Assembly: GCA_000828075.3 (NCBI GenBank)
Contig: JXCB02000033.1
Location: 691,126 to 755,125, forward strand
Length of the DNA stretch: 64,000 nucleotides
Reading direction: 5' to 3'
Origin: Tolypothrix campylonemoides VB511288
GTDB taxonomy: Bacteria > Cyanobacteriota > Cyanobacteriia > Cyanobacteriales > Nostocaceae
Part shown: positions 19,351-28,571 of the stretch, one piece after another
Layout of the letters: each line of letters starts with the position of its first letter
How positions within the stretch are numbered: the stretch's first letter is position 1
Notes under the pieces: generated by a model
The model's input: the letters and a program-made list of their open reading frames with translations, nothing else
The model's database searches: none
What the model was told of the DNA's origin: nothing
Program-made: the position numbers and the translations under genes

Positions 19351-20505
19351 ATGAGTACAAATAATTCGCAAGCGAGAAAAGCCTCGGTGAAAGCAGGGAG
19401 CAATTTAAGTTTTTTTGAAAAGTATCTCACTGTTTGGGTTTTCTTGTGTATCTTTGCAGGAATTTTACTAGGAAGATTGTTCCCAGGGATTGCAGTGGCG
19501 CTGGATGCAATGAGTGTGTATCAAGTGTCAATTCCAATTGCGATTTGTTTGTTTTTCATGATGTACCCCATCATGGTAAAAATTGACTTCACGCAAGCTA
19601 CAAATGCGATTCGTGCCCCGAAACCCGTTATTGTTACCTTGGTGGTGAATTGGTTAATTAAACCATTTACGATGGTGGCGATCGCACAGTTTTTCTTGGG
19701 ATGGTTATTTCGCCCTTTGATTACTGGAACCGATCTGATTCGCGGTAGCGAAGTAGCACTAGCAAATTCTTACATTGCCGGCACGATTTTACTGGGAATT
19801 GCTCCTTGTACCGCAATGGTGTTGATGTGGGGGTATTTATCTTATGGCAACCAAGCACATACCTTGGTGATGGTAGCGGTGAATTCCTTGACAATGCTGT
19901 TTTTGTATGCACCATTGGGTAGATGGTTATTGGCAGCAAATGATTTAACAGTGCCTTGGGAAACAATCGTTTTGTCGGTACTAATTTATGTTGGATTGCC
20001 GTTAATCGTAGGAATGTACAGCCGTTATTGGATTTTTAAACACAAGGGAAGAGAATGGTTTGAACGACGATTTTTGAAATATCTCACTCCAGTTTCTATC
20101 ACCGCTTTGCTGATTACTTTAGTGCTGCTGTTTGCTTTCAAAGGTGAGTTAATTGTTAATAACCCGTTGCACATCTTGTTAATTGCAGTACCTCTGTTCA
20201 TCCAAACGAATTTCATTTTCTTTATTTCATATGTAGCAGCTTTAAAGCTCAACATATCTTATGAAGATGCAGCACCAGCAGCATTAATCGGGGCTAGCAA
20301 TCATTTTGAAGTTGCCATTGCGACTGCTGTGATGCTGTTTGGCTTAAATTCTGGTGCAGCACTAGCCACAGTAGTTGGTGTTTTAATCGAAGTCCCAGTG
20401 ATGTTGATGTTGGTTGAGTTTTGCAAGCGTACAGCGGCTTGGTTTCCACGGGAACCAGAAAAGGCAACGTTGCGCGATCCGCGTTGTATTAGTGCTTTTA
20501 AGTAA
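19351..20505 (+). CDS. arsB: ACR3-type arsenite efflux permease
   Basis: A ten-helix inner-membrane pump of the ACR3 (BART) family that exports arsenite. The conserved Cys lies in [18 protein letters not shown] (near residue 153), and the conserved Glu in [18 protein letters not shown]. Length (384) is normal. The ATG at 19351 has AAGGGAA upstream; a GTG at 19348 adds one residue. The symbol arsB is the one used for this gene in cyanobacterial arsBHC operons, although the protein is ACR3, not the E. coli ArsB type; acr3 is equally apt. Between arsR and this gene lie the candidate operator, a fold-back element and a repeat-rich spacer. Confidence 0.93.
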   Translation: MSTNNSQARKASVKAGSNLSFFEKYLTVWVFLCIFAGILLGRLFPGIAVALDAMSVYQVSIPIAICLFFMMYPIMVKIDFTQATNAIRAPKPVIVTLVVNWLIKPFTMVAIAQFFLGWLFRPLITGTDLIRGSEVALANSYIAGTILLGIAPCTAMVLMWGYLSYGNQAHTLVMVAVNSLTMLFLYAPLGRWLLAANDLTVPWETIVLSVLIYVGLPLIVGMYSRYWIFKHKGREWFERRFLKYLTPVSITALLITLVLLFAFKGELIVNNPLHILLIAVPLFIQTNFIFFISYVAALKLNISYEDAAPAALIGASNHFEVAIATAVMLFGLNSGAALATVVGVLIEVPVMLMLVEFCKRTAAWFPREPEKATLRDPRCISAFK

Positions 20506-20517
20506 TTGCTGATTTGC

Positions 20518-20700
20518 ATGACAAATTTTTCTCATCCACCCAGAATATTGTTTTTGTATGGCTCTTTGCGAGAGCGTTCCTATAGTCGCCTTATCGCGAC
20601 AGAGTGATTGATGTCATGGAAGAACTTTATAAGTTCACTTTGTTGTTGCGTGACAAGGTGGATTATCTCACAGACCGCCATAGCGAACGTGAAGGGGACT
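20518..20700 (+). pseudogene. arsH: arsH remnant: both ends kept, middle deleted
   Basis: ATG at 20518 opens a frame reading [19 protein letters not shown], the N-terminus of ArsH, an NADPH-dependent flavoprotein active on organoarsenicals. After about 25 codons the DNA switches, with a frame change, to [18 protein letters not shown] and then [14 protein letters not shown], the C-terminus of ArsH. Roughly 150-170 internal codons are missing. The first frame stops at TGA 20605-20607. The C-terminal frame runs into a GGGATTA-type tandem repeat after 20697. This is a deletion pseudogene, in the arsB-arsH-arsC order of cyanobacterial operons. Confidence 0.85.
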
Positions 20701-20945
20701 GGGTATTAGGGATTAGGGATTGGGGATTGGGAAAACAAGCCGAAAAATTATGGAAGGGGCAACAAAACCCCTCCCAAATTTTGACATTTTTCCCAGTCGC
20801 CAGTCCCCAACCCCCAAACAACAGCGCGCCCATTCATGAGGGCAGTGCGGTGGACGGGTTCCCCGGCATAAAGCAACTGCCCGTCCCACCACCCAACGGG
20901 AGAGTCAGTCACCTAGGTTGGGAAACCCGCCTGCAGTGCTGACTC
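20697..20945. repeat. Tandem repeat and composite palindrome block
   Basis: Bases 20699-20729 are GGGATTA/GGGATTGG units. Then 20822-20945 is GC-rich with paired blocks GGCAGTGCGGTGGACGGG and CGTCCCACCACC and a second arm ending in GCAGTGCTGACTCACC, able to fold into a long stem. An open frame across it (20604-20942) is not a gene. It separates the arsH remnant from arsC. Confidence 0.5.
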
Positions 20946-21135
20946 ACCAAATCAAAGATTATGGTGGGGGCATTCTGGGCGCGACTTGGTAAAGAAAAAG
21001 CAGCAAAACAGGTAAGTATGTTGGCGAATAAGGCTCTTGAAATGAACTCAGCTAAAGACACGTAGCGATCGCTCTTACTTTTCGTCGTCACAGAGTCAAT
21101 CATCATAACTCATTTATAAATAGCGAGGAAAATCA

Positions 21136-21531
21136 ATGAAACGTGTCATGTTCGTTTGCAAGAAAAATTCCCGTCGTTCTCAAATGGCAGAGGGATTTGT
21201 TCGCACTTTAGGAAAAGGCAAAATTGGCGTCACTAGTTCCGGTTTGGAAGAAAGCTATGTAGATCCGACAACTGTCCAAGTGATGTCAGAAATTGGCATT
21301 GATATCAGCAATCAAACTTCCAAGCCTTTAAGCCATTTCAAAGCTGAAGATTACGACGCAGTGATTTCTCTTTGTGGTTGTGGAGTGAATTTACCTGAAG
21401 AATGGGTGATTAGAGATGTGTTTGAAGATTGGCAACTAGACGATCCAGAAGGGCAAGATATAGAAACCTTCCGCCGCGTTCGAGATCAAGTAAAGGAACG
21501 AGTTGTGAAGCTGATTGAATCTTTGAGTTAA
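21136..21531 (+). CDS. arsC: Arsenate reductase, low-molecular-weight phosphatase type (Synechocystis class)
   Basis: A 131-residue reductase that converts arsenate to arsenite for export by ACR3. The nucleophile is Cys8 in the phosphate loop CKKNSRRS (CX5R), and the two resolving cysteines are Cys80 and Cys82 in SLCGCGVNLPEEW, the spacing known for the glutathione/glutaredoxin-dependent cyanobacterial enzyme. The Asp-Pro loop is DDPEG. All catalytic residues are present. The start ATG has GCGAGGAAAATC upstream. It is the last gene of the arsenic locus. Confidence 0.93.
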   Translation: MKRVMFVCKKNSRRSQMAEGFVRTLGKGKIGVTSSGLEESYVDPTTVQVMSEIGIDISNQTSKPLSHFKAEDYDAVISLCGCGVNLPEEWVIRDVFEDWQLDDPEGQDIETFRRVRDQVKERVVKLIESLS

Positions 21532-21586
21532 GTTCTATCTCGCATGATACAGGAGTAACATAATGATAAATTAGACAAAGCAGGGT

Positions 21587-22630
21587 ATGGCAGCCAATCC
21601 ACAAAGCATTGACTCATTCCGAGCCTTGGCACTCCAGGTCACGTGTCACGCCGTCAACCAGGCAACTGACCGTCAGGAAGCCCATTCTTTGATGCAAAAT
21701 ACTATCAAGCGCTTGGCACAACAAATTGCTGCCAGCATTGCTTTCATCGGCTTCGACTGTCGTTTAATTGTTCTACCAGAATACTTTCTCACGGGTTTTC
21801 CGATGGGAGAGTCACTTGCTGTCTGGGCGGAAAAAGCTTGTGTGGAAATGGCGGGTGCTGAATATGAAGCACTCGGTAAAATTGCTCAAAAGCATAGTAT
21901 ATTTCTTGCTGGCAACGCCTATGAACTCGACCCCAACTTTCCTGGGTTGTACTTTCAAACTTGCTTTGTTATCGACCCATCTGGCTCAATAGTGTTGCGG
22001 TACCGACGGTTAAATTCCATGTTTGCCCCAACACCGCACGATGTTTGGGATAAGTATCTTGACTGCTATGGATTGGAAGGTGTGTTTCCGGTTGCAAAGA
22101 CTGCAATTGGTAATTTGGCAGCGATCGCATCAGAAGAAATATTGTATCCGGAAGTGACACGGTGTCTGGCAATGCGTGGAGCAGAGATTTTTCTGCACTC
22201 AACCTCAGAAGTGTATGGCAAAGAACGCGCTCCTAAAGAAGCGGCAAAAATCTGCCGTGCTGTGGAAAATATTGCATACGTAGTTTCAAGCAATACAGCA
22301 GGTATCGCTAATATTCCCATCCCTGTGGCTTCTGCTGATGGCGGCTCTAAAATCATTGATTATCGAGGACTGGTTTTAGCAGAGACAGATTCAGGGGAGA
22401 GCATGGCAGCTTTTGCAGAGATAGACATGGCTGCTTTACGCCGCTACCGCCGCCGACCGGGGTTAAATAATTTACTTTCACGGCAGCGGTTTGAACTCTA
22501 CGCAGAAAGTTATCGTCACTCGCATTTTTACCCAGCTAACACTATGCTGGAAAAAGAAGTAGACCGCAAACACTTCATCGAAACACAGCAAGAGACGATA
22601 GAGCGCCTAGCTAAACTAGGGGTGATTTGA
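21587..22630 (+). CDS. Nitrilase-fold protein lacking catalytic Cys and Lys
   Basis: A 347-residue member of the carbon-nitrogen hydrolase superfamily. The Glu block is intact (LIVLPEYFLTGFPMGES, Glu65). The Lys block reads YRRLNSMFAP, with Arg141 where Lys is expected. The nucleophile block reads IASEEILYPEV, with Ser182 where Cys is expected (family: ICYEILFPE). It therefore probably is not an ordinary amidase or nitrilase; it may be a pseudo-enzyme, a binding protein, or use altered chemistry. The codon stretch at the changed site includes a HIP1 octamer (GCGATCGC at about 22122). It is followed after 3 bases by an aldehyde dehydrogenase, so the two are almost certainly co-transcribed. Confidence 0.8.
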   Translation: MAANPQSIDSFRALALQVTCHAVNQATDRQEAHSLMQNTIKRLAQQIAASIAFIGFDCRLIVLPEYFLTGFPMGESLAVWAEKACVEMAGAEYEALGKIAQKHSIFLAGNAYELDPNFPGLYFQTCFVIDPSGSIVLRYRRLNSMFAPTPHDVWDKYLDCYGLEGVFPVAKTAIGNLAAIASEEILYPEVTRCLAMRGAEIFLHSTSEVYGKERAPKEAAKICRAVENIAYVVSSNTAGIANIPIPVASADGGSKIIDYRGLVLAETDSGESMAAFAEIDMAALRRYRRRPGLNNLLSRQRFELYAESYRHSHFYPANTMLEKEVDRKHFIETQQETIERLAKLGVI

Positions 22631-22633
22631 GCC

Positions 22634-24052
22634 ATGTCCAAACCAATAGAAGTCCGCAACCCCCGGACTGGAAAATATGACTACGTCATCATACCACCAC
22701 CCCCAAAGCTTCTCGAACAGCAATGCAACCGCTTGCGGCGATCGCAAAGAACCTGGTTACAGCTTGGTTTAGAAGGGAGAATCCAAGCTTTACAGCAGTG
22801 GAAGCAAGCTATATTATCCGGGCGCGATAAACTGACAGAAGGTTTAGTAAATGATACGGGCAGATTATCAATCTCGGTATTGGAAATTGACTCATTCGTC
22901 TCCAGCATTGACCGTTGGTGTAAATTAGCGCCAGAACTGCTGCAAGAATCTAAAAAAGACACGGCAATTTCTTTTATCGAACTGCAACAAACAGCCGTTC
23001 CTTATCCGCTGGTTGGGGTAATAAGCCCGTGGAATTTTCCCCTGTTGCTCTCAACAATTGATACAATTCCAGCATTGCTGGCTGGTTGCGCTGCGATCGT
23101 CAAACCCAGTGAGATTGCTCCTCGCTTTGTAGCACCGCTGTTAACAGCACTCAACACCGTTCCAAAATTACGCGACGTATTAACTTTTGTGGAGGGAGCA
23201 GGCGAAACCGGAGCTGCACTCATTGAATATGTGGATCTGGTGTGCTTTACTGGGAGTGTGGCGACAGGGCGAAAAGTTGCACAAGCCGCAGCAAAACGCT
23301 TCATTCCTGCTTTTTTAGAATTAGGCGGCAAAGACCCAGCTATTGTCCTACCATCAGCCGATTTGAACTTAGCAACATCAGCAATTTTGTGGGGTTCTGT
23401 CGTCAATACTGGACAGTCATGCCTTTCAATTGAACGGATCTACGTTGCTGAATCTATTTTTGAAGAATTTGTCCAAAAACTGCTAGCCAAAGCGCAAAGC
23501 CTTCAGTTAGCTTACCCTACAGTGGAAAGCGGGGAAATTGGTCCTATTATTGCAGAGAGACAAGCAGCAATTATCAGCGACCATTTGCTAGATGCAGTGG
23601 AACAGGGAGCAGTCGTTCACTGTGGCGGTGAAGTTGAGAATCATGGAGGAGGTTGGTGGTGTTATCCTACAGTTCTCACTTCTGTTAACCATTCTATGAA
23701 GGTGATGACCGAAGAGACATTTGGTCCTATAATGCCAGTGATGCCCTTTTCTACAGTTGAAGAAGCGGTGAACTTGGCGAATGACTCAATCTATGGACTG
23801 AGTGCAGCGGTTTTTGCCTCAACAGAAGCAGAAGCATTGGAAGTCGCACGCCAGATAGATGCAGGTGCTATCAGTATCAACGATGCTGCTCTCACCGCCC
23901 TTATGCATGAGGGAGAGAAAAATGCTTTCAAATTTTCTGGTATGGGTGGATCGCGCATGGGATCTGCAGCACTGACACGTTTTATGCGAAAAAAAGCTTT
24001 TTTGGTGAAAACAAAGAACATGAGTGACCCTTGGTGGTTTGATAACAATTAA
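22634..24052 (+). CDS. Aldehyde dehydrogenase family protein
   Basis: A 472-residue NAD(P)-dependent aldehyde dehydrogenase. The general-base Glu229 is in FLELGGKDP and the nucleophile Cys263 in NTGQSCLSIERIYV. The cofactor-binding FTGSVATGR and the SPWNFP block are present, as is EETFGPI. Closest in style to succinate-semialdehyde or aliphatic aldehyde dehydrogenases; the substrate is unknown. The ATG lies 3 bases after the stop of the nitrilase-fold gene, with GGGGTGA as a possible ribosome site inside that gene. The tail SDPWWFDNN is unusual but short. A fold-back element (24062-24219) begins 9 bases after the stop. Confidence 0.9.
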   Translation: MSKPIEVRNPRTGKYDYVIIPPPPKLLEQQCNRLRRSQRTWLQLGLEGRIQALQQWKQAILSGRDKLTEGLVNDTGRLSISVLEIDSFVSSIDRWCKLAPELLQESKKDTAISFIELQQTAVPYPLVGVISPWNFPLLLSTIDTIPALLAGCAAIVKPSEIAPRFVAPLLTALNTVPKLRDVLTFVEGAGETGAALIEYVDLVCFTGSVATGRKVAQAAAKRFIPAFLELGGKDPAIVLPSADLNLATSAILWGSVVNTGQSCLSIERIYVAESIFEEFVQKLLAKAQSLQLAYPTVESGEIGPIIAERQAAIISDHLLDAVEQGAVVHCGGEVENHGGGWWCYPTVLTSVNHSMKVMTEETFGPIMPVMPFSTVEEAVNLANDSIYGLSAAVFASTEAEALEVARQIDAGAISINDAALTALMHEGEKNAFKFSGMGGSRMGSAALTRFMRKKAFLVKTKNMSDPWWFDNN

Positions 24053-24061
24053 CGCTAGATC

Positions 24062-24219
24062 AACGTGAGTTCGATATATCCTAATTTGACCCCGCTTCCA
24101 TTCCTCTCCCCGAAGCGGGGAGAGGCTTAAAAAGCCTATTCTTTCGTACTAAGTTACGGATTTTTTGCCCCTTCCCTTGTAGGGAAGGGGTTGGGGTTAG
24201 GTTTCGTCGAACTCACGTT
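24062..24219. mobile_element. Fold-back element family 1, copy B
   Basis: 158 bases with the same 13-base termini AACGTGAGTTCGA (24062-24074) and TCGAACTCACGTT (24207-24219), flanked by the perfect target duplication AGATC (24057-24061 and 24220-24224). The left 50 bases match the right end of copy A in inverted orientation at 48 of 50 positions; the right end differs. No coding capacity. It lies just after the aldehyde dehydrogenase stop and could act as its terminator. Confidence 0.85.
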
Positions 24220-24401
24220 AGATCAATTCTCTTAACTGAACCGTATTGGCTTATAGCCGTAGGGAGTGTCAAAAACAGAACAATATGGTAATGGGTAACA
24301 AGTAATTGGTAGGGGAAGACCCATTACCCATTACCTATTACCCATTTCCTAAAAGCTTATTACAATTTACTTATGTTACAAAATTTACATCTGGCAAGAA
24401 C

Positions 24402-25301
24402 TTACAAATCAGGAGGCAAAATCACGTTATCAATCACATGAATAATGCCGTTGCTGGCTTTGATATCAGGCTGAACCACCTTGGCATCATTTACTGTTAC
24501 ACCAGCGCTTGGATCAACCTTGACGTTGATCGGACCGCCTTCAATGCTTTTCACTTCTCCAGATTTCAAATCACCGGACGATACTGAACCTGAGACCACA
24601 TGATATTGCAAAATCTTCACCAGGACTTCTTTATTTTCTGGCTTCAATAAATCTTGTACCGCATCTTGTGGCAGTTTGGCAAATGCTGCATCAGTAGGTG
24701 CGAAGACTGTGAAAGGACCTTTGCCTTGCAAAGTTTGTGCTAGCCCAGCTGCTTTCAAAGCCTTGGTTAGAAACGTAAAGGAGCCGTTGGACTCTGCAAG
24801 CGCTACCAAGTTTTGGCTACTTGTACCCGCTCCAGGTGTAGTTGGTGTTGTAGGTGTAGTTGGTGTTGTAGGTGTAGTTGGTGTTGTGGGTACTTCTGTT
24901 CCAGGCAGAGTGGGTGTGCTTCCAGGGGGAGATGTGGGAGATGTAGAAGGACTCGTCCCAGCTCCACCAGGACAAGCAGCACGGTTATAAGGGCACTCCT
25001 GTAAAATACTAGGACTGGGGTTTACTCCTCGTCGTCCTTGTGCCACTGTTGTGTTTTTAGCTGGTGTGTTTTGAGCTGGGTTTTTTTTGGATGTTGCTTG
25101 TAGTGCAGGCTCACTAGGTGTAGAATAACCTGCATTTACTAATAGGTGTTGAGCATCACTATACGCTGCTTCCTTGAAAATACCACGATTAGAATTTAAT
25201 ATCTCGCTTGCTCTAGTAGGTAGACCCATAAGGAGACTGATGCCCGTTACTCCTACTATGCCAGCCAACTTGGTCAGCAAATTGCTGTATTCAACCTTCA
25301 T
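24402..25301 (-). CDS. Secreted FAS1 (fasciclin) domain protein
   Basis: A 299-residue exported protein. The N-terminus (LAGIVGVTGISLLMGLPTRA) is a signal peptide. A low-complexity middle contains NPAQNTPAKN and a Pro-Thr-Thr repeat (encoded at 24838-24898). The C-terminal 135 residues are one FAS1 domain: LVALAESNGSFTFLTKALK, GPFTVFAPTDAAFAKLP, LQYHVV and IIHVIDNVILPP. FAS1 domains mediate adhesion at the cell surface or in the matrix. The start ATG at 25301 lacks a strong ribosome site. It is a lone gene, convergent with the aldehyde dehydrogenase. Confidence 0.88.
   Translation of the reverse strand: MKVEYSNLLTKLAGIVGVTGISLLMGLPTRASEILNSNRGIFKEAAYSDAQHLLVNAGYSTPSEPALQATSKKNPAQNTPAKNTTVAQGRRGVNPSPSILQECPYNRAACPGGAGTSPSTSPTSPPGSTPTLPGTEVPTTPTTPTTPTTPTTPTTPGAGTSSQNLVALAESNGSFTFLTKALKAAGLAQTLQGKGPFTVFAPTDAAFAKLPQDAVQDLLKPENKEVLVKILQYHVVSGSVSSGDLKSGEVKSIEGGPINVKVDPSAGVTVNDAKVVQPDIKASNGIIHVIDNVILPPDL
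24838..24898. repeat. In-frame minisatellite in the FAS1 gene
   Basis: Three and a bit copies of an 18-base unit (GTAGTTGGTGTTGTAGGT) encode a Thr-Pro linker on the minus strand. Unit number probably varies between strains; the frame is kept because the unit is a multiple of three. Confidence 0.8.
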
Positions 25302-25608
25302 AAACTTTGTTTGGCTTTAATTTCCACACATTACATAATGATTTATATCATCTTGGTACACAGAAAATCTAACTAAAGAAGTAAGATTTTTTGTCACAAA
25401 TAAGCCATGTATTGATATGGAAAAATTTCAACATTTTCGTATTGATGAGTTTATAGCCGTTCAAGGCATGAATGAAGTGCATCTAGGGCAAAGAAAATTC
25501 CTCAACTCATCAGCTAGGATATCAGAATGAATTCTGTGTTCTCTTGTTCTTTCAAAACGTATTATATGAAATTGAAAGTCGCTATAATTTGCCAGCCGCA
25601 TCAAAGTC
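25302..25608. other. Intergenic spacer, no gene seen
   Basis: AT-rich; probably holds the FAS1 promoter at its left side. A fold-back element follows at 25609. Confidence 0.35.
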
Positions 25609-25718
25609 TATAGGAATCCGGTTTGATTTGTGAAATGACTCGTCGAGATAGGGAACTCTTAACAGAGAACAGAAAGTGTAGTGAGTTTTTTTCAAAATTC
25701 AAATAGTAGTCTTACATA
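25609..25718. mobile_element. Fold-back element family 2, copy 1 (short, worn)
   Basis: Starts TATAGGAATCCGGTTTGATTTG and ends in TTCAAAATTCAAATAGTAG; the two ends are imperfect inverted repeats of about 24 bases. The same two ends bound the element at 46704-46865, and both interiors share ACTCGTCGAGA and AACAGA blocks. This copy is shorter because it lacks a roughly 50-base insert, and its right end is more degraded. Confidence 0.6.
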
Positions 25719-25788
25719 TCAAATATATGGGCACATCAAGCCGTCTTTCTGTAAAATTTATAAGGGAACCACCTACAGGAAGTGAAGA

Positions 25789-26586
25789 ATGCTGGAATTA
25801 TACCAGTTTGAATTATCTCAATACTCAGAAAAAGTGCGTCTGATTCTTGATTATAAAGGGCTGGAGTACCGCAAAATCGAGGTGACGCCAGGGATTGGAC
25901 AGGTAGAACTCTTCCGGTTGACTGGTCAGCGTCAAGTACCAGTTTTGAAGGACGGTAGTAGATACATAGCGGATTCAACGGAGATAGCCAAGTATTTAGA
26001 CTCACAATATCCAGAACGCCCTTTGATACCAACCGATCCAAAGAAGCGGGGTGTATGTTTATTAATAGAAGAATGGGCAGATGAGTCAATTGGCATTAAA
26101 GGTCGCAAAGCACTGTTTTCTGCCATTAGTCAAAACCAGAATTTTCGCAAGTCCTTACTTCCGACCAACACACCAGATGTCCTCAAAACTCTGGTAGAAG
26201 GAGTACCCAGCGACGTACTGACAGTTTTGGGTTTAGGGGTGGGTTATAGTCCAGATGCGATACGTAGTGCGATCGCCGACTTAAAGCAAGACTTGGAAGC
26301 ACTAACATTGTTGTTGGCAGATAGTCCTTATTTAGTGGGAGATGAACCGACCTTAGCTGACTTTGCCGTAGCGGGTTTATCGATATTGCTGAAGTTCCCG
26401 GATGGTCCCTATCTAAATTTACCAGAAACCATCAGAGGCAAAGGAGTACCCGTATTGGCTGAGAATCCAGCTTACCAACCGTTCTTTGCTTGGCGCGATC
26501 GCCTCTACGCCCAATATCGCAGACCACTCATAGGTGGTACCACGACAGTAAGTCCCAATGCGCCTACTTCAATTCAAATTGAGTAA
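25789..26586 (+). CDS. Glutathione S-transferase family protein
   Basis: A 265-residue protein. The thioredoxin-fold N-terminal domain begins MLELYQFELSQYSEKVRLIL and has the cis-Pro RQVPVL and the glutathione-contacting DSTEIAKYLD. The all-alpha C-terminal domain follows, ending about residue 245 (EPTLADFAVAG). In place of the catalytic Tyr/Ser/Cys there is SQYSEK, so Ser13 may fill that role. The substrate is unknown; possible roles are peroxide detoxification or conjugation. ATG at 25789 with AGGAAGTGAAG upstream, a good ribosome site. A lone gene. Confidence 0.87.
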   Translation: MLELYQFELSQYSEKVRLILDYKGLEYRKIEVTPGIGQVELFRLTGQRQVPVLKDGSRYIADSTEIAKYLDSQYPERPLIPTDPKKRGVCLLIEEWADESIGIKGRKALFSAISQNQNFRKSLLPTNTPDVLKTLVEGVPSDVLTVLGLGVGYSPDAIRSAIADLKQDLEALTLLLADSPYLVGDEPTLADFAVAGLSILLKFPDGPYLNLPETIRGKGVPVLAENPAYQPFFAWRDRLYAQYRRPLIGGTTTVSPNAPTSIQIE

Positions 26587-26706
26587 TGAGTCAATAGTCA
26601 TTAGTCATTAGTTATTGGTTCTTAACAAATGACAAATGACAAAACTTTTGTCGCCAATTTTGTCTTGTAGAATTAGAATGCAACATATGAGAAAGCTCAT
26701 CACTAT

Positions 26707-28449
26707 GTGATTAATGAAATGAATTTGGACGCTCCATTAGGTTCGGTTATACAAGGCTCTCTCACAGGGGGATTAGAAGTTAGATTGCACCCCGATGTTT
26801 CGGTAGAAGATATGCGGGTGGGTAAATTTTTAGTTGTGCAAGGGGTGCGATCGCGTTTTTTCTGCATGCTCACAGACGTAGCGTTAGGAATTGCCAACCA
26901 AAGAATTATTGCTAATCCTCCTAGTTGGGAAGACACTTTTTTGCGAGAGATTTTAGCAGGAGGCGGCACATACGGTACCATCAACCTTGCGCCTATGTTG
27001 ATGTTTACCCCGGAATCTCAAGAATCTTTTTCTCCAACAAACGGCAAATCTGCAAATCCCTTTGTTCCATCAACGACAGGTTTGGCATCATTTCAGCCAC
27101 AAACCAGCACGACAATGGAACTGCTCCCAGTGAAAACGATTCCCAGCCACTTTAGCCAAGTTTATGAAGCTTCTGAAGAAGATTTTCGTAGAGTTTTTGG
27201 TTGGGAAGACGATCCTCAAAGGAAAAATTTTTCCATTGGTCAACCACTGGATATGGAGGTACCAGTTTGTCTCGATTTAAACCGCTTTGTAGAAAGAAGC
27301 AACGGCGTTTTTGGGAAATCAGGAACTGGCAAATCGTTTTTAACAAGGTTACTCTTAGCTGGCACAATCCGCAAAAATGCTGCGGTGAATTTGATATTTG
27401 ATATGCACTCAGAGTATGGCTGGGAAGCCGTCTCAGAAGGCAAACAATTTAGCACTGTTAAAGGTTTAAAGCAGCTCTTTCCCAGTTTAGTTGAAGTCTA
27501 CACTCTTGACCCAGAATCCACTAAGCGTCGAGGTGTTCCTCACGCTCAAGAACTCTACTTAAGTTACGACCAAATTGAAGTAGAAGATATTAAATTATGC
27601 AGTCGTGATTTAGGACTTTCAGAAGCGAGTTTAGATAACGCCAATATTTTGTACGCTGAGTTTGGCAAGTCTTGGATTCTCCAACTCATAAATATGACCA
27701 ATGAGGAAATAAAACTCTTTTGTGAAGAGAAGCGAGGACACCAAGGTTCGATTACCGCCTTGCAGCGCAAACTCCTGCGATTAGAAAGTTTAAAGTATAT
27801 GCGTGCGGCGTGTCCCCAAAATTACGTCAATCAAATGTTGCGTTCCCTAGAAGCTGGGAAGAATATTGTTGTAGAGTTTGGTTCCCAATCGAACATGCTC
27901 TCTTATATGTTGGTGACTAATATGATTACTCGGCGGATTCACCAACACTATGTCAGCAAGGCGGAGAAGTTTTTACAAACAAAAAATCCCAACGATAAAC
28001 CAACGCAACTGATGATTACTATTGAGGAGGCACACCGTTTCCTCGACCCAGCGACGGTACAAAGTACTATCTTTGGTACTATCGCGCGAGAGATGCGGAA
28101 ATATTTCGTAACGCTGTTGGTAGTTGATCAACGTCCCTCGGGCATCGATAATGAAGTTATGTCCCAGATTGGCACCCGTATTACCGCCTTACTCAACGAT
28201 GAAAAAGACATTGAAGCCATTTTTACAGGGGTGTCTGGTGGAGGTGCGTTGCGGTCTGTGTTGGCAAAGTTGGACTCTAAGCAACAAGCCTTAATTTTAG
28301 GTCACGCCGTCCCTATGCCTGTGGTCGTGCGTACCCGTCCCTACGATGCCAAATTCTATGAAGAAATTGGCGAAACTGCTTGGGATGAAAAGCCAGATGA
28401 AGAAGTCTTCGCCGCTGCTGAACTAGCCAAAGCGGATCTCGGGTTCTAG
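26707..28449 (+). CDS. HerA-like (DUF87) hexameric ATPase
   Basis: A 580-residue FtsK/HerA-superfamily ATPase. An N-terminal beta-barrel-like HAS domain (LGSVIQGSLTGGLEVRL, about 10-100) is followed by Walker A GKSGTGKS (203-210), Walker B LMITIEEAH (about 448-456) and a sensor/arginine region TLLVVDQRPSGID. Archaeal HerA works with the NurA nuclease in DNA end processing; no nurA-like gene is in the window, and the cyanobacterial form is thought to act in DNA translocation of unknown purpose. The first start is GTG 26707; ATG 26719 would lose 4 residues. Residues 101-140 are a Ser/Thr/Pro-rich insert. Confidence 0.85.
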   Translation: MINEMNLDAPLGSVIQGSLTGGLEVRLHPDVSVEDMRVGKFLVVQGVRSRFFCMLTDVALGIANQRIIANPPSWEDTFLREILAGGGTYGTINLAPMLMFTPESQESFSPTNGKSANPFVPSTTGLASFQPQTSTTMELLPVKTIPSHFSQVYEASEEDFRRVFGWEDDPQRKNFSIGQPLDMEVPVCLDLNRFVERSNGVFGKSGTGKSFLTRLLLAGTIRKNAAVNLIFDMHSEYGWEAVSEGKQFSTVKGLKQLFPSLVEVYTLDPESTKRRGVPHAQELYLSYDQIEVEDIKLCSRDLGLSEASLDNANILYAEFGKSWILQLINMTNEEIKLFCEEKRGHQGSITALQRKLLRLESLKYMRAACPQNYVNQMLRSLEAGKNIVVEFGSQSNMLSYMLVTNMITRRIHQHYVSKAEKFLQTKNPNDKPTQLMITIEEAHRFLDPATVQSTIFGTIAREMRKYFVTLLVVDQRPSGIDNEVMSQIGTRITALLNDEKDIEAIFTGVSGGGALRSVLAKLDSKQQALILGHAVPMPVVVRTRPYDAKFYEEIGETAWDEKPDEEVFAAAELAKADLGF

Positions 28450-28571
28450 AGATTTGAGATTTTAGAGAGGAATTTTTGGAAATCGCAAATCCATAACTGG
28501 TATTTAAGTTTGTGGTGGCGCTTGGGCGGAATTACCTACCCATGACCACTTCTTGAATAAACTCTGTAATT

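Noticed and set aside
20604-20942. 112-codon frame taken as a gene
   Set aside because: Its first 30 codons are the C-terminus of ArsH and the rest is tandem repeat and palindrome; it is part of a pseudogene.
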